From positions 62,001-126,000 of the forward strand of contig VZRR01013403.1 of assembly GCA_013398015.1 (NCBI GenBank): a DNA stretch of 64,000 nt. Reading direction: 5' to 3'. Below are positions 9,857 through 22,991 of this stretch, one piece after another. The position numbers and the translations under genes were made by a program. A model generated the notes under the pieces. It was not told the origin of the DNA. It did no database searches and was given only the letters and a program-made list of their open reading frames with translations. This DNA is from Oreocharis arfaki (Eukaryota; Chordata; Aves; Passeriformes; Paramythiidae). Within the stretch, counting starts at the first letter, position 1; each line of letters starts with the position of its first letter.

Positions 9857-11565
9857 GAGTAATTAAAGGTTTTTAATCACCGGCCACTAACACACACTAA
9901 CTGCACCATCACACGCCTCACTCTGTGTCCCTCACCCTCAGGAAACTTAGAACTGCCCTGGAAAACCTGGATAATGGGTAAGGATAAATCATCTGCAGGG
10001 TAGGAGAGCAGGGTGGCTGAAGGCAAGCCTGAATTAAGGCTGCAAGTGTTAATTAGGGCTCACTCTTTATTGTTCTGCCTTTTCCATTGCGGGATGTGCT
10101 GAGAAACGCTCACCTGAGGCAGCAGCTCTCAGAGAACATCCACACACCAACAGCCCACAAATTCTGAGGCACTCTGCTCCAACAAGGAGTAACATCATCA
10201 TAATAAAAAGCTACAGCCAGTGAAACTTCCTAGTCTGGCATTTTCTACAAATTAGAATTTATCCACTTTTAGAGAGACTTTTACTCTCTGTCTGGAACAG
10301 TTACCTTAAAACTCACCAATTTAAAGCCAATTTCCCACTTCATGCCGAGTGACATTTTCAGTGCAGTGTTTTGGTAGATTAAAGTGAGTGGCTATCCCAT
10401 ATAGCCAAGCAATAAATTATAAACCTCAAAAATTGCCAGCTTTAGGGAGAGTAAAATAACTCAAAAGATATTTGAGTTGGTATTCCCTAAGTCCACTACT
10501 ATATCACTGGCCCATCATTACCAGAAATGGTCTGTGAGGACCATTACATGCCCAATTTTGCTTTTTTCTTCTTTTTTTTCCTGATAGCAAAGCTCTCAGT
10601 GAGAGCCCTGGATTAGAGACCAGCCAGCCCAGCCCATCCTGGTCTCCAAGCAGCCTCTTCCCACCAGAGCACACAGCCACACTGGAAAACTCCTTGATGC
10701 AAAAATAAGTTGTCAAACTGGAATATTAAACTCCAGCTGACCGCTGAGCATCAATTTCCTAAAGAAAGGAGGGTTAATTTAGTGCTGTCTCAGTTTGACA
10801 GAATGCTGCACCACAGGAATGAGGCTCCCAGGACTCTGCTGCCAAGGAAGTTCCTGTTATCCTGAAATCACTGCTTCAAGATAAGGAATCAAGGCAGTTT
10901 CACTCTCTGAACAAATGTAGATAAGCAACATTCAAAGTTATCATTCCCTTTTGAATAGGCCTGTTCCCCAAACCCACATTATCAGACAGCATTATCTTGT
11001 CCAGGAGACAAAAAAAATTTATGGGAAAATATTGAAGATATTTCCGTATCATCTCCAAAATCAGCATCTTAATGACATCTTACTTTTCACTTCTGGAGCT
11101 TACAAAATAATCCCTTTGATTTCAAAGACAAAAGGAGGGTTTGCTCCACAGGAGCTCCTCAGGGAGATTCCAGCCCACTGGACACACGCGCACTCGTGCT
11201 GAAGAATGTTTTGCCTTCCTTCAGAGGTACAAATTGGAGGTTTCTTAGGACTGTGAAATGGAATTTGGAAAAGAAAAACAACAAGCAAGTTTATTAACTT
11301 GGAAAAGCTGGTGAGAAGCCAGTACTCTGTGTATTCCTGGGAACAGAGGCCATCAAAACAACAATTCCCTCATCACCTATTACTGGCAGAAGGCTCCCTA
11401 CCCCGATAATTGAGATGCTTGGATCTCAAATGTTTTTAACTTTTGTTAAATCCAAAAACCATCTAGGGAAGGGAGAAAAAAACCCCTCACCAATCATTCT
11501 GATATCCTTGTTATGTGGTTATTTGGTGTTTTGTTTTCCCTTCAAAGTTTATTTTAAAGATTGTC

Positions 11566-11640
11566 TGGAACTGAGAGAGTTGGGGATGTTGAGTGTGGAG
11601 AAGAGAAGGCTCTGGGGAGATCTGAGAGCTCGGGGCAGGG
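11566..11640 (+). mobile_element. CR1 LINE internal 3'-UTR/ORF2-end fragment
   Basis: CTGAGAGAGTTGGGGATGTT followed by GAGTGTGGAGAAGAGAAGGC and TCTGGGGAGATCTGAGAG matches CR1 in the sense direction. The familiar wording is gagagctgggg...cctggagaagagaaggctg. It is a short piece lacking the 3' end. The following 200 bases do not align by eye. Confidence 0.75.
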
Positions 11641-14368
11641 AGAGCAGACCTGAGCAAAGAAGAAAGGAAAAACCCCTGTACCCCTTGCACATTTTATATG
11701 AAAGTAAGAAAATGCTGCACGTCCGAGCTCCCAGGCTGTCTTGGAGCTGGAATATGTTTCCCAGAGGGGCCGGGCTGGAGCTGGGGTTGCTCTGCTGCAC
11801 ATTCCAGGCTGGGCAGGAGATGGTGCAAGTTGAACCCCACCTTCCACCAGCGCAGAGCCCTCGGGTGCATCGGAGCCACGCCGTGTCCCAGTGATTCCTG
11901 CGTGAGCACTGGAACCACTCTGGGGCTGCCTCGGCTGCCAAGTGATTTGTGAGAGACACAAACCATCCTGGGGAGCTGGAAGTGCTGAGCTCCAAACGAG
12001 CCCTGACCAAAGTGTGACGGGAGGTGCCAGAAAGCATTCCCTGCTCTGCAGGTTGCCTTCCTACCCAGGAAAAGCCCAGACCACAGAGGTTCCCTCAGCC
12101 ACTCCTCCCACTTGCCTGCCATCCTCTTTACAATATTAAATCCCCTTTTTTGTGTGTGTTGGAAGGCCCCTGCCTCCATCCCTGCTGCTCTCAGCAGTTC
12201 TCCTCCCCACAGCCTGCTCCGGGTGCTCCGTTTCTCAGCACTTCCATCCGGAGCTGGAGCAGCTCATGGTGCACAGCCAAGCAGCTCAGCTGCTGCTGTG
12301 AAACTACAGAACCCACACAGGGAGACAACACAGCCAAACACTGAATTTACAGACTCCCAGCCTGCTTCTCCTCCCATTATCTGTGGATTGTTTCCAGCAC
12401 CAAGGGCAGGATCACTCCCGGGATATCAAGTGAAGGCACAGCACCACTCTTGAGCATCCTCTGGGATTTTTGTGACTGCAGAAATGGTGAGGTCACTGTT
12501 TCCTTGCAAATCTAAACTAAAGACACAGCTGAGTCAAGATCCAGGAGGTGATATTTTTCTATGGAATAGCCTGGGTTTGCACTTGAATTTGCTCTTTTCA
12601 TAAAAAATTGAGCTTCTCCCCAAGAAAACGGATAGGGAATCAGGGATATGGAGGTCTAGCCTTGACCATGTCCCTACAGAACAGGCTGATTAGCCCTGAC
12701 ATCCGTTCACTGAACAGCTCAAGTCTTCAGCATGGCCTGAACACAAAGTCTCCCCTCCCACTTGGAGAGCAAATCCTCCAAAATGAAGCCAAGCAGCCAG
12801 CAGAAGAGCACTGGAGGCATCTGCTCGCTTGAGTGCAGCTCAGGCAGAGCAGCAGATTCTTTGGGGCTTGGTGTAGAAAGAGAAGCAGATCTGCTGCTTA
12901 AGCAATGATGTGGTTTGGGGTTATTCCAGGTTGGAATTCAGGGCATAAATAGTCTCTAACAGAAGACAAATTGGTGTCTCAGTACACAGGAACTTTGTTA
13001 GCAACTCCAAACCCTCAGAGCTGCAGCTGGAAACTGCCAGGGGCACAGGAGTGCCTGCGGGGTGTGGCCACAGGTTTTGGCCAGCGAGAGCCACCTGCCC
13101 GTGGCCACGTGGGCTTTGCACCTCGGAGCTCCTCGGAGGTGCTGACAACAAATCTCTGGAAAATGATTTAAAAACTGTGGCTGAACCCTGTGAGGTAAGA
13201 GCAGGGCAGGAGCTCCTGGCTGTTCCAGGGGAGGTGACCCATCCCAGTGCCGTGACCCGTGGCTGACAGAGCGACACAGCAGCAGAACAGAGGGACTCTG
13301 CTGACACCTCCCTGCAATCCCTGCTGTTGTTTGGTGCCCCCAACACAATCCTCCCACTCGGAGTTCATTACTAAACATAAAAGGAAATAAAACTTTGGAA
13401 TGAAAACAAAGAAATTGCTCTGGGTGTAATTTATGGGAGCTGCTCTCCAGCAGAACACCATAAACTGCGTGTTTACGGTCCCTATTAGAGGGCTGCAAAC
13501 ACTCTGGCAGTTCCCTACACTGACTATGCAGATTACATGAAATTACTGCCTTCTCCTGCCTCTGCCATCTTTTATGGAACGAGTGTATTTTTTTAAAGAC
13601 ATCCTTGCACTAAGCGCAGGAAAAATAAATAAATAAGACTCCTGTGAGCTCCCTCATTGCCAGAGGCTCTCAAGCTGGAATGTGCTGAGCAGCTGGCAGA
13701 GGTAGCCAAGGCAGGGGCACTGCACACAGCTTTGTTTGCAATCTGGAATATCAATTATTGAAGGAATCAGCCCCTGGCCAGACAAAACAAGGATCATCTC
13801 CACAGTGGATAACGACGTCAAACGAGGCGAGCTCCACGGCATTTCAGGAATGGCTGGATGGCTGCGCCAGGATTTATTGAGAGATCACATTAAGCCCTTG
13901 GTTTTCCTGTCATAGGCAGCAGATAAAAGGAAACAAGGTTTGCAGACTCGGCTGAGGCATTGATTTGTGTGTAAGAGCTTCAAAAGGTGCGAACAGAAAC
14001 GTGTGCTCCTGTTATCCCTTGCCTAGGGCTCTGCCCATCCCTCTACCCTGCAAGCAGGAGACCCTGGGATGGGGCTGGGATGAGCAGAGCCTGCTCTTGC
14101 TGCCTCTGGGAAGGGGCTCTCCCTGCCCAGGTCCCTGCAGGAGCTGCCAAGAGCTCCTCAAAAGGCACAGGAGGAGAGGAAAGGAGCCCGGAGGGACTGA
14201 GGCTGGGGCTGGATGCACTCTGACCAAAACCACCTGCAGATTTTAAAATTTTTCTCTGCTTTGAGCCCTTTCCTGAGCAGCAGATTCTTCTCCCACCTTG
14301 TGTGGATTGAGTCTGGATGAATAAAGAGGGGAGTTCACACCAAATTCAGCCTGTTCTCCAACGGGGCA
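11641..14368 (-). other. CNTN4: Intron segment without recognised genes
   Basis: The composition is mixed, with GC-richer patches near 11720-12100, 12980-13270 and 14000-14220. Several overlapping frames of 130-170 codons are open on both strands near 11550-12180. They read as low-complexity and have no domain I recognise, so I do not call genes. Confidence 0.5.
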
Positions 14369-14538
14369 GCAGGAATTCTTCACTGTCAGGCCCTGGCACA
14401 GGGTGCCCAGAGAAGCTGTGGATGCTCCATCCGTGGAAGTGTCCAAGGCCAGGCTGGACGGGGCTTGGAGCAACCAGTTCAAGGGTTTAAGCTGAGCTTT
14501 AAGGGCCCTTCCAACCAAAACCATTCTGTGATTTTGGG
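14369..14538 (+). mobile_element. CR1 LINE 3' end fragment
   Basis: It runs in sense orientation from GCAGGAATTCTTCACTG through GGGTGCCCAGAGAAGCTGTG and CCAGGCTGGACGGGGCTTGG. It ends at CCTTCCAACCAAAACCATTC, TGTGATTTTGGG. This is a standard 5'-truncated CR1 tail. Confidence 0.94.
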
Positions 14539-16557
14539 AATCCATTCCTATCCAGGCTGCAGAGAGGTACAGCTACCAGCTGGACCCCATAAAAGCCACA
14601 CGTCCTAGTGCTGTGTCAAACCAGCCCATTAAATGCCACTTTAATACCTCTAAAAATGCTAATTCCCAACTTTTCAACCTTTAACTGCATCTTAACTTTA
14701 GGTGCCAACTAATTTCCAGCCATATTCTCTATTTTCCACTTTTCCTTCTGCATAGATGGAGCTGTCAGCTCCAATTTAGTACATCCAATATTTGGCAGAA
14801 TTTCTTCGCCATGTCTGGGTGATTCTGGGACAATTTCTTTTTTAAAAAAATTGTAACATCTTGAATTGAAGATAAAATAAAGAGTTCAAAACCAGGAAAC
14901 AGAGTATGGAATTAGATCCTCAAGGCTGAGGAAAGGACGAGTAAAAATGTCACTGTGGGTTTGAAGTTTGGAATCTAACCATGCTGGAATTGTCACCTCC
15001 ATCATTCCCCAGAATGATTCCCAAGGAAGACACGGACCCCTAACAGCTGTTGGAGGCTTCTCCTGTTTAGCCTTTTCTGAATGATGATCACAAAGGCAGG
15101 GCTGAAAGCAGGAGAAGAAGTCAGGATGTTCCACAGCAGGTGCTGAAGAGCAGGGGTAGCTGGGGGCTCGGGAAGGAAACTCTCCCAAAGACAGCACTGC
15201 TGGCAGGCAGGAATAAAGGGATGAGGCTGACACACAGTCCAGCAGGAGAAAAACCTGGGAGCAGGGAAGAAACCTGGCCCCGAGATCCAAGCAGTTTGGG
15301 GTGGGAAGGAGGCGCGTGAGCAGGCACTGGAGGCAAAGCCCTACAAAGCTGCCAAGAGACTCATAAAGCACCAGAGGGGGAATGAGATTCCAGATGGGAA
15401 TTTTTGGCTAGCTAGATAAGAATTTACTGTACGCAGTAAAACTCCAGTTGTACAACTGAAGTTACAACAGCAGTGTGTTAATTTATCTCCTGTTCAGACA
15501 GTTAAAGCCATGACTGGGAGCTGAAACCAGGGAGCAGAAATCACCCAGTTCATGGCCCCGATTAGTTCCAAGGAGCTTTGGATAAGACCATACTGGAAAT
15601 AATAGAAATGTCACCAGATGGAAGAAAAAATAAATGATCAATACCTGCCTCATCAAATGTATCAGTTACATCAGTTCTAGGTATAGGGTACCCCCTGAAA
15701 AACAACTACACACATTATAAACCTTAGCCAGCATTTAACCAGAAGGCCTTATTTAATTTTATTTTAATTAAAGCACAATCATTACGTTCCCCTGTATTTC
15801 ATGACTATCACTTTACCAAGGGGAACTCCATAAAATACCCAAAGTAAGCCAGAAGTTATAGATAAAAAAGGAAATGTAAGTATTTCAATCAAGAGAATTA
15901 TTTCTTCCTCTTAATTTTCTTTTTACATCACTACACAAGAGAGAAAATCCCAGTAAAAGCACAGCAGGCACTGAAAACTGAATTGTTTTGAGTTTGGAGA
16001 CATAAAAATGTTTCATTTCAGCCTACAAAGCTGCTGGTTTTTAAATGTCCCTTAGTTTATCTGTCTGGTCCCTTCTGTACAAGCTCTCAAGCCCAGCAGC
16101 CCTCAGACTTTGAGGTTTGTAAGGATATTTATAAAAAGATCAATTACTTCTAGAAAGTTCAGTCTGCCTTTAAACCCAGATGCGAAATGACTTCATTTCA
16201 TACTGATGAAGACATGGCCATGGGTTGTTTCCACATTTTCCTTCAGAGAAATGTTTATTCAAACCAGGAAGTTCAGAGAAACTATTAAAAAACCACCCAG
16301 GGGTTAATCTGAATGCGCTTAAAAATTCAGGCGACTTCCATGAATCCTGACCTACATTTAAAATTTACCGCAAGAACTTCACCAAGAAGATTTCCTTTTG
16401 CCTGGGAGCAGCAGTGCAGCTGTCTCACAGTCTGGGAGGAGGTGATGCTGTGGCCCAGGAGCACACGGGGTTGCTGTGATGATCTCTGCTCGTGGCTGTG
16501 GCCCCACGAGAGACCGGACTGGGGGAAGTGACACATCTCTGATGCAGGGAAATCACC
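14539..16557 (-). other. CNTN4: Intron segment without recognised genes
   Basis: AT-rich unique-looking sequence, including an A/T block near 15750-15775. The paired small hairpins at 15423-15458 are listed separately. A minus-strand frame of 161 codons at 14886-15371 shows no recognisable domain and no splice context. Confidence 0.55.
15423..15458. repeat. Two adjacent small inverted repeats
   Basis: TTTACTG/CAGTAAA (15423-15429 and 15434-15440) surround a TACG loop. Four bases later comes the perfect 14-base palindrome CAGTTGTACAACTG (15445-15458). The function is unknown and chance is possible. Confidence 0.6.
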
Positions 16558-17045
16558 TGGAATGATGGAGTGGGTTGGGTGGGAAGGGACCTTAAAGCCC
16601 ACCCAGTGCCACCCCTGCCATGGGCAGGGACACCTTCCACTGTCCCAGGCTGCTCCAAGCCCCGTCCAGCCTGGCCTTGGGCACTGCCAGGGATCCAGGG
16701 GCAGCCACAGCTGCTCTGGCAATTCCATTCCAGTCCCTCTCCACCCTCATTCCTTCCCAATATCCCATCCATCCCTGCCCTCTGGCAGTGGGAAGCCATT
16801 CCCTGTGTCCTGTCACTGTTCCCAGTCCCTCTCCAGCTCTCCTGGAGCCCCTTTAGGCCCTGCAAGGGGCTCTGAGCTCTCCCTGGAGCCTTCCCTTCTG
16901 CAGGTGAGCACCCCCAGCTCTCCCAGCCTGGCTCCAGCCCTTGGAGTTTATCCATGGTCTCCTCTGGACTCTCTCCAGCAGATCCATGGCTTTCCTGTGT
17001 TAGGGGCCACAGAGCTGGATGTGCTTAGCACAGACCTGACCCCAA
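16558..17045 (-). mobile_element. CR1 LINE 3' fragment, longest copy (about 490 bp)
   Basis: It starts GGAATGATGGAGTGGGTTGG and carries GGAAGGGACCTTAAAGCCCA. It continues past CAGCTGCTCTGG into CCTGGAGCCCCTTTAGGCCC and GGGGCCACAGAGCTGGATG. The order is a CR1 3' region in reverse complement, and it extends furthest toward the 5' side among the copies here. Plus-strand frames of about 180 codons through it are antisense readings, not genes. Confidence 0.95.
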
Positions 17046-20000
17046 ATACACGTTTCAAACAGAAAAGAACTGAATGCAATCACTCTGAGAATCTGCCTTG
17101 ATACACTTCCCAAAAGGTCGATTTTCAGAGGATGGGCCCAGAGCAGCCCACTAAAACTTTGTCACAATGCTCACTTATAATCACTGACCTCAGCCTGGGG
17201 ACAGATCACAGCAATTTGGTATAAAAAGGTAGGAAACACATGTTTTTGGTTGTAGTGCCAGAGGAAAAAGGCTTTGAAGATGTTTCCTGGCATCCTGGCT
17301 GCTGCTCTGAGTGATGCTACACGGCAGCTTGTAATGAAAACATGACTTTACACATGTAACACCCAGGCAGTATGTGGGGAAAACCAGCATTTAAGGCAAT
17401 AACGGGCTCAAAGTAAACTCTAATAGCAAGCACAGAGATTCCTCTGGAGATTTCTTGTGGGAAAATTACACTAAACCCCAGTATTGACATAAGGTTAAAA
17501 GATATTCTAAATCAATTGACATTTAAGGCTGCAGCAGTGTTAACATGTCTGGAAAATGCAAAAACCTTGTTAACCCTCTTGGATCTGTCTTTAACTTGAA
17601 AATGCTGCCTCCATTCGGTACTGGGAAGGAGATATTTAGTATAAACAGGAGGTTTTAACCTATTAAGAACCAGCCACACAGAGCATTTTCATGTTAAACA
17701 GTACAGGCTGGAATCTCAGCTTTCACAAACCAGCTGGGGATTTCTCCCTGCCCTTCCTGCCTTTCTTGCTCATCCAGAGGAAGTTGGAAGGAGTCAAAGG
17801 AGAAATGGCTTTTACAGTGTCACCCCAATATTCCTCATTTCTGTGGGCCCCCAGCTATTTTCCTCCAGGGCTGCAGCACACCCCTGCATTATGGGCTGCT
17901 TCCCGTGGTGTTTGCCCCTTCCAGCTCTGCAGAGGGTTTAAATTGTTTCCTGTCCCTTCCATCTGGGGTGTGGTCCTGGGCTGGCTCCGATGCTTCCACC
18001 CCACTGAACCCCATTATGGTTCCCTCCATCCTCCCTCTCCTGGGAGCAGATGGTGAGCACAGAGACACACAACTTCATCAAATCTCCTCAAATCCATAAT
18101 TTATAGGCAGGGAAGTTCATCAGCCACCTAACCTCATTAGCTTCTCATGCCCCACTTGCAAAACTTCAGAGATCCTTCCAGAATTATTTATCACTGAGAG
18201 CTGAACTAAGTTCTAAACAAGCTGTATTTTAAACTGGTGCCAGGAACTGAACCTGAACCCAACCTGTGCTAAATCCCTGCGAGAGCCAGCACTGCGTGCA
18301 GCCTTTTGCTCTTTAATACATTAATTATTTCAAAGCTCAGCTTTCAAAAAAAAAAAAAAAAGAAAAAGCCAAACAATCCTTTTAGAAACCACTCCTTCAC
18401 TTTCAGTAACACTGGACCAGTTGTTGAATGTCACAGTTTAAGGGCTGTAACAAACAAACTCAGCATCGAAAAGCATCATAACAATTAGCATGTAACACAT
18501 AACAAGCATCATAATTCACTAAACCACATCCCCTGGCTTTTCAGCTAAAAATAGAAGCTTTCTGCCCAAATCAGCACACCTGTCAAGTTATGAAGATAAA
18601 TGAAATTACATGTTTAAATATACACCTGACATGATATGCTTGTAATTCCCACACTGCCTAAATTCCGCAGCTCACAGTCATTTCAGCCCAACTTTTTAAC
18701 ACGTGAAGAATTACCGGCGTAGCCTAATCCAGCCTGGTTTATGGCTTACACTTCCTTTGTGGCTCCCTTTTCCTGCAGACAGCAGCCTGCCCAAAGCAGA
18801 GAGCCCTGCAGGATTCGCAGCTCCCGTGCCGGGCGGTGCTGCTGACTCTGCACAGCTCAGCCGCTCTCCCCTCCTGCTCCCTCCAATGTCACAAACGCTC
18901 CCAGATGCTTGTGGGGCAACCCAGAGCTTTTTATTAACTGCAGCTGCTTGGTTTTCACGCAGAGAATTCAGGGAACTGTAGATTTTATCTAGAAGGACAC
19001 CAGTTCTGTTCTGGGGACAAGTTCCAGCACAGCAATATCTGTAGACTAGAGTCTATAAACTATATTTCCTCAGTGTTCCTCAGGAAAATCTCATCCAGGA
19101 CTTGCCTCTTGTCACATATCTCACACAATAATCCATACAGATGAAAGCTGCAGAATGCCAGAGTAGTTTCATAACATCTCTCAGCACAAATGCAACATGA
19201 CACGTGCACTCGGAGCTGCTTGTTGAGATGTAGCTCATGTGGTTTTTCATTACTTTAATATCAGTTTGCTTTTCCCCTCCCTGGCACGATTTTACCTGCA
19301 ATATGTGTTTATTTTGAGGGGTTTGGTGCTCTCTAAGCTTGGCACAGCAGGTGTTTTCTTTGGAAAAAGCTTGAAACAACAACTGCGTGTGTTTCCCTGA
19401 GGGAACAGGGCCCAGAAGGTGCCTGCCCAGCATCCCCTGAGCATCACAGCTCCCTCTCCCAGTAAACACACCCAGAGCTGGCACAAACAACACTTCAGCC
19501 CCTCTGCATCTCCAGGAGAGCTGCAAGGGGATGGATTTATCAGCACTACAGCTAATCAGGTACCCAACTTAGGGTGAACCTTGCATTAAACATTTTACTG
19601 CCTGCAGCTCACACAAAGATGATTTGGGCTCTGCTGAAACACAGGGTCTCATCACTAAACACATTTACCACATCTGTGGGGGCATCACCCCCATCAACCA
19701 GCCCTTGTCTCCTAAAAGGACTCAACACATCCCTCAGACTCACGTGCTTTCATTGTGTACTTCATGTAGATCATTTTTTTCTTGCTGGGATCCACCAAAG
19801 CCTGCCCAGAAAACAGCCAAGATCCTGCCTTTTCCACAGCCAGATCCCCATACACCTCTGGAGCGTTACCACTCATCACCAGCCTGCAGGATCTGCTTTT
19901 TATTCTATTTTTTTTAGCTTACACAGATATTTTTAAACACATCTAAGCATCAAAAAGCAGCTAAAGGCAATTAATTTCCTCTTAAACGTCTCTTCTCACT

Positions 20001-21379
20001 ATAAACCACTGAAGTTTCATAATCCTTTCCACAGGAACTTACCAGTGCATGTGGCAGCTGTTCCCAAATTCCTCCCAGTGGTCCTACACTCCGTTATTTC
20101 CCCCCACACAGCACATCCACATCCTCAGCACGAAGCTCTTCCTGTGCACTTCATTTGCCCACAGCCCTCTCAGACCCAGATTGCCTTGTTTACATTTCCT
20201 TTGCAGAGCACTTGAATTCTGTCCCCTGATAGAGGGTTTCCTTCTGGCAAGCCTTACATTTGCCTCCTTCAGTCCGATTTGCCAACTGCCTGGGACAGTC
20301 AGCTTCTGTAAATCCTGCCCTCTCCTTAAAAATCTGCACTGCTGCATTTCATATCTTGCCAGAAGACACTTCATTCCTTTGCTCTCTTCCTCATGCTTCC
20401 CTCTGACTTTAAATCCCTTTTTTCCGTACTCAGATCCAGGCTGATAACGGTGCAGCCCTTTTGCTGCGTAAGGAAGCTCCTTTATGGGTTCCTTGAGTAT
20501 ATGGAGCTTTTAATTGTGGTAAGAGAGCCCTAACAAAGCCTTTCAGGGCAACAAATCCAGGCAAATCTTACCTGTGATGCAGAGCTGGCCTCCCCCTGTG
20601 GCACAGAACTTCTGCTGCACCACTGGCGCTCTGAACTGAGCTCTGCTGAGCTGAACAGTCAGAATTCCTGATTTATCCCTGATTCCAAGCCAAATGCACG
20701 ATGCTGCTGAAGCCAAGAGGTAAAACTGCAGCTCAGGAATGAAGAGCTTTGAGAAATCCAAGATCCCACCGTGGCCCCAGAGCCTGGGTGGCTGGAAAGA
20801 TGCAAAGATGCTTTCCTTTAAAAGGATTGTACGTTCCCAAGATGGAAAAAACACCACAGAAAAGGGCACAGCCTGCACTGGTGCTTCCTGGGAATGAGCT
20901 CTGACTTGTTCAGCTCAGCCTATTGATACTCTGAAACCCAAAAGCAGTAGGATTTTCATCACTCTCATAAAAAATTTAACTATTTCATGGTTCAATATAC
21001 GACACCCTCGAAGTTTAATCAGAAATGACATTACAGAAACTAAAGCAGGGAGAGTGTGAGATGGTATCTATTGCTCTCGGCAATAAAGGCCTTCAAATTA
21101 TGTGCAATAAACCATTTAAAGGATATAGAAGATACTGCTTTCTGCTATGTTCCTCAGGGGTTTAAAAATACCAAGGATTTCTTTATGAAATCGTTAAAGA
21201 AACCTTTCACTTAATAATTTTTACACCTTTGTGAGCATAAAGTTGGTAATCCCCTATTTTATTCCAACTGCTGGGGGCTCCTGTCCCCATCTATCTCCTT
21301 TTCCATTGAGAAAGAAGAGACATGGAGAGAGACTATTTACAAGGGCCTGGAGTGACAGGAAAAGGGGGAATGGCTTCAG
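17046..21379 (-). other. CNTN4: Intron segment, 4.3 kb, without recognised genes
   Basis: No mobile element is visible apart from a homopolymer at 18346-18361. The sequence alternates between AT-rich and moderately GC-rich patches. Frames near 20049-20444 and 17691-18056 are open by chance, and no splice-bounded exon stands out. Confidence 0.5.
18346..18366. repeat. Poly-A tract
   Basis: Sixteen consecutive A (18346-18361), then G and five more A. It is not attached to a recognisable retrotransposed copy. Confidence 0.93.
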
Positions 21380-21401
21380 ATTATTATTATTATTATCATT
21401 A

Positions 21402-21432
<31 letters not shown>

Positions 21433-21451
21433 TATTATTATCATTATCATT
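21380..21451. repeat. ATT/ATC microsatellite
   Basis: About 72 bases of ATT triplets are interspersed with ATC at regular places. It lies a few bases from the 5' edge of the CR1 fragment that follows. It is probably length-variable. Confidence 0.97.
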
Positions 21452-21459
21452 CAGGTTTC

Positions 21460-21560
21460 AGATATTAGAAAAAAATTCCCCCCATGGGGTTGGTGAGGCA
21501 CAGGGTGCCCAGAGAAGCTGTGGCTGCCCCTGGAAGTGTCCAAGGGCACGCTGGCTTGTG
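21460..21560 (+). mobile_element. CR1 LINE fragment lacking its 3' end
   Basis: GATATTAGAAAAAAATTC is followed by GGGTTGGTGAGGCACAGGGT, GCCCAGAGAAGCTGTGGCTG and GGAAGTGTCCAAGG. The order is CR1 sense. The match stops near 21560, so the usual terminal repeat is missing. Confidence 0.88.
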
Positions 21561-22265
21561 GCAAGCATAAAAATATTATTTAAGAAAATTCACGTTATAA
21601 TGGTCAAGTTTTGCTTAGGAAAGTTTGGCAATGGGGTCAAGTTTCAGGAAAAAGATTAAAAAAACCCCTCTTAATGTGAAAGCTTTGGACCTCTTAATGT
21701 AGAAGCAAGACCTCAGTGTGGGTTTATTTTTTTGAAGGAAAATAGATCTTTATATTTAAATATGCAGATATTAATCATTTGAAAGGAGAATGTGTGTATG
21801 TGCAGAAGCCTTACTGAGAACCCTGGGTTTTGGCCACACGATTTGTGCTGAAGCACTGCCCCTGATCAGTACAGAAGTGCTGAAATTACAACATTCCTAA
21901 GAAAATTAATTATTTCCATAATCCTCCTATCAGCCCTTTCACTGGTGCTCACTGGGGATGCCTTTTATTCTGGAACGAGGGCAAGCTCTGCTTTCCGTGA
22001 AGGAAAAAGGCTGAGAATGAGGAAGCTGCTCCTTACGGCTCACACAGCTCCGAGAGCTTCCCGATCCATCCCCGGTGTGCCTGGGCAGGCCAGGACGCCC
22101 ATTCCCGAGGCACAGGTGTAGCATTCCATGGGAATTCCATCATCTCTGCTCCATCATCTCTGCAGAAAAATCGTTACACTTCCCTTATTCCACCCTTCAG
22201 ACTCCTGGGAACACCCACAGCACAAAGGTCACCAGACACTGCTGCTCTGCTTTTCCTGGAATGTT

Positions 22266-22389
22266 CTCCCCAGCCAAATCCAGGGAGAATATTCCCTGTC
22301 CTTAACCTGGGACACTTCCATGCTGTGCTCCCCAGCCAAATCCAAGGAGAATATTCCCTGTCCTTACCCTGGGACACCTCCATGCTGTG
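22266..22389. repeat. Two-copy 62-bp tandem duplication
   Basis: CTCCCCAGCCAAATCCA starts both copies, at 22266 and 22328. The copies differ at three of 62 positions. The period is exactly 62 bases without gaps, so the duplication is fairly recent. Confidence 0.97.
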
Positions 22390-22969
22390 CTTTTCTCTGC
22401 TTTGACTTAGTGCCTATCCAGGATGAAAATTATCTGCAGAAAAATCGTCCGCAAAACTTCCTGCAACTTGTGCAGCTCCCCTGCTCCTCCAATCAGACCA
22501 ATTCCAGCTCCAAGGTTTTGAGCTTTAGCCAGAAGAACCCAAAATCCAGGGACAGAGCATTAAACCCAGTGTGTTCAGGCACGAGAAACCGCAGAGTGGC
22601 TTTTCCCAATGCCACACAACGTCCCCAAAAAATCCATTCCCCAAGCCACGCGCTGCCATCAATCCTCAATGTCACTGCAAGCGCTCAGGAACTGCAAGGC
22701 CTTGCAAAAATCGGGGCAGGACCCACAAGGCGAGGTTGGTTTTGGAGATATAAACTGCTGCTCTTGGCCAGACGGGATCGGGGAGGCTGCAGGGAGGATC
22801 AGCACAGGGATGAAGGGAGGAGGGGTTGGTGCAGCCCTCAGCCGCCGGTGGGTGCTGCTGAAGGGCAGGGACAACTCTTTCTGTGAGCACAGCACCAGTT
22901 AATGCACTTCTGTAAGTCTCTGAGGCGGCTCACGGTGTGTAAATAATTCTATGTACGCTAATAAATGTA

Positions 22970-22991
22970 TTATAAATAAATAAATATATAA
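22970..22991. repeat. AAAT microsatellite, short
   Basis: About four units of TAAA are followed by TATATA. It is part of a wider AT-rich patch. Confidence 0.85.

Larger units (their letters stand above)
8926..11565 (-). other. CNTN4: Intron segment with two small repeats
   Basis: Apart from the 36-bp tandem duplication (9393-9463) and the A/C-rich tract with an N (9776-9856), nothing is recognisable. The part between 10200 and 11300 is AT-rich and unique-looking. Confidence 0.55.

Noticed and set aside
11549..12179. Overlapping frames of 130-170 codons on both strands
   Set aside because: They mostly overlap each other in different frames, contain part of a CR1 fragment and show no recognisable domain.
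16562..17101. Open frame of 179 codons, plus strand
   Set aside because: Antisense reading of the CR1 copy at 16558-17045. A very similar peptide arises at 56433 and 59542 for the same reason.
22128..22886. Open frame of 252 codons, plus strand, the longest in the window
   Set aside because: It crosses a 62-bp tandem duplication that would shift the frame with copy number. It has mixed low-complexity composition and no domain, and no splice or promoter context.
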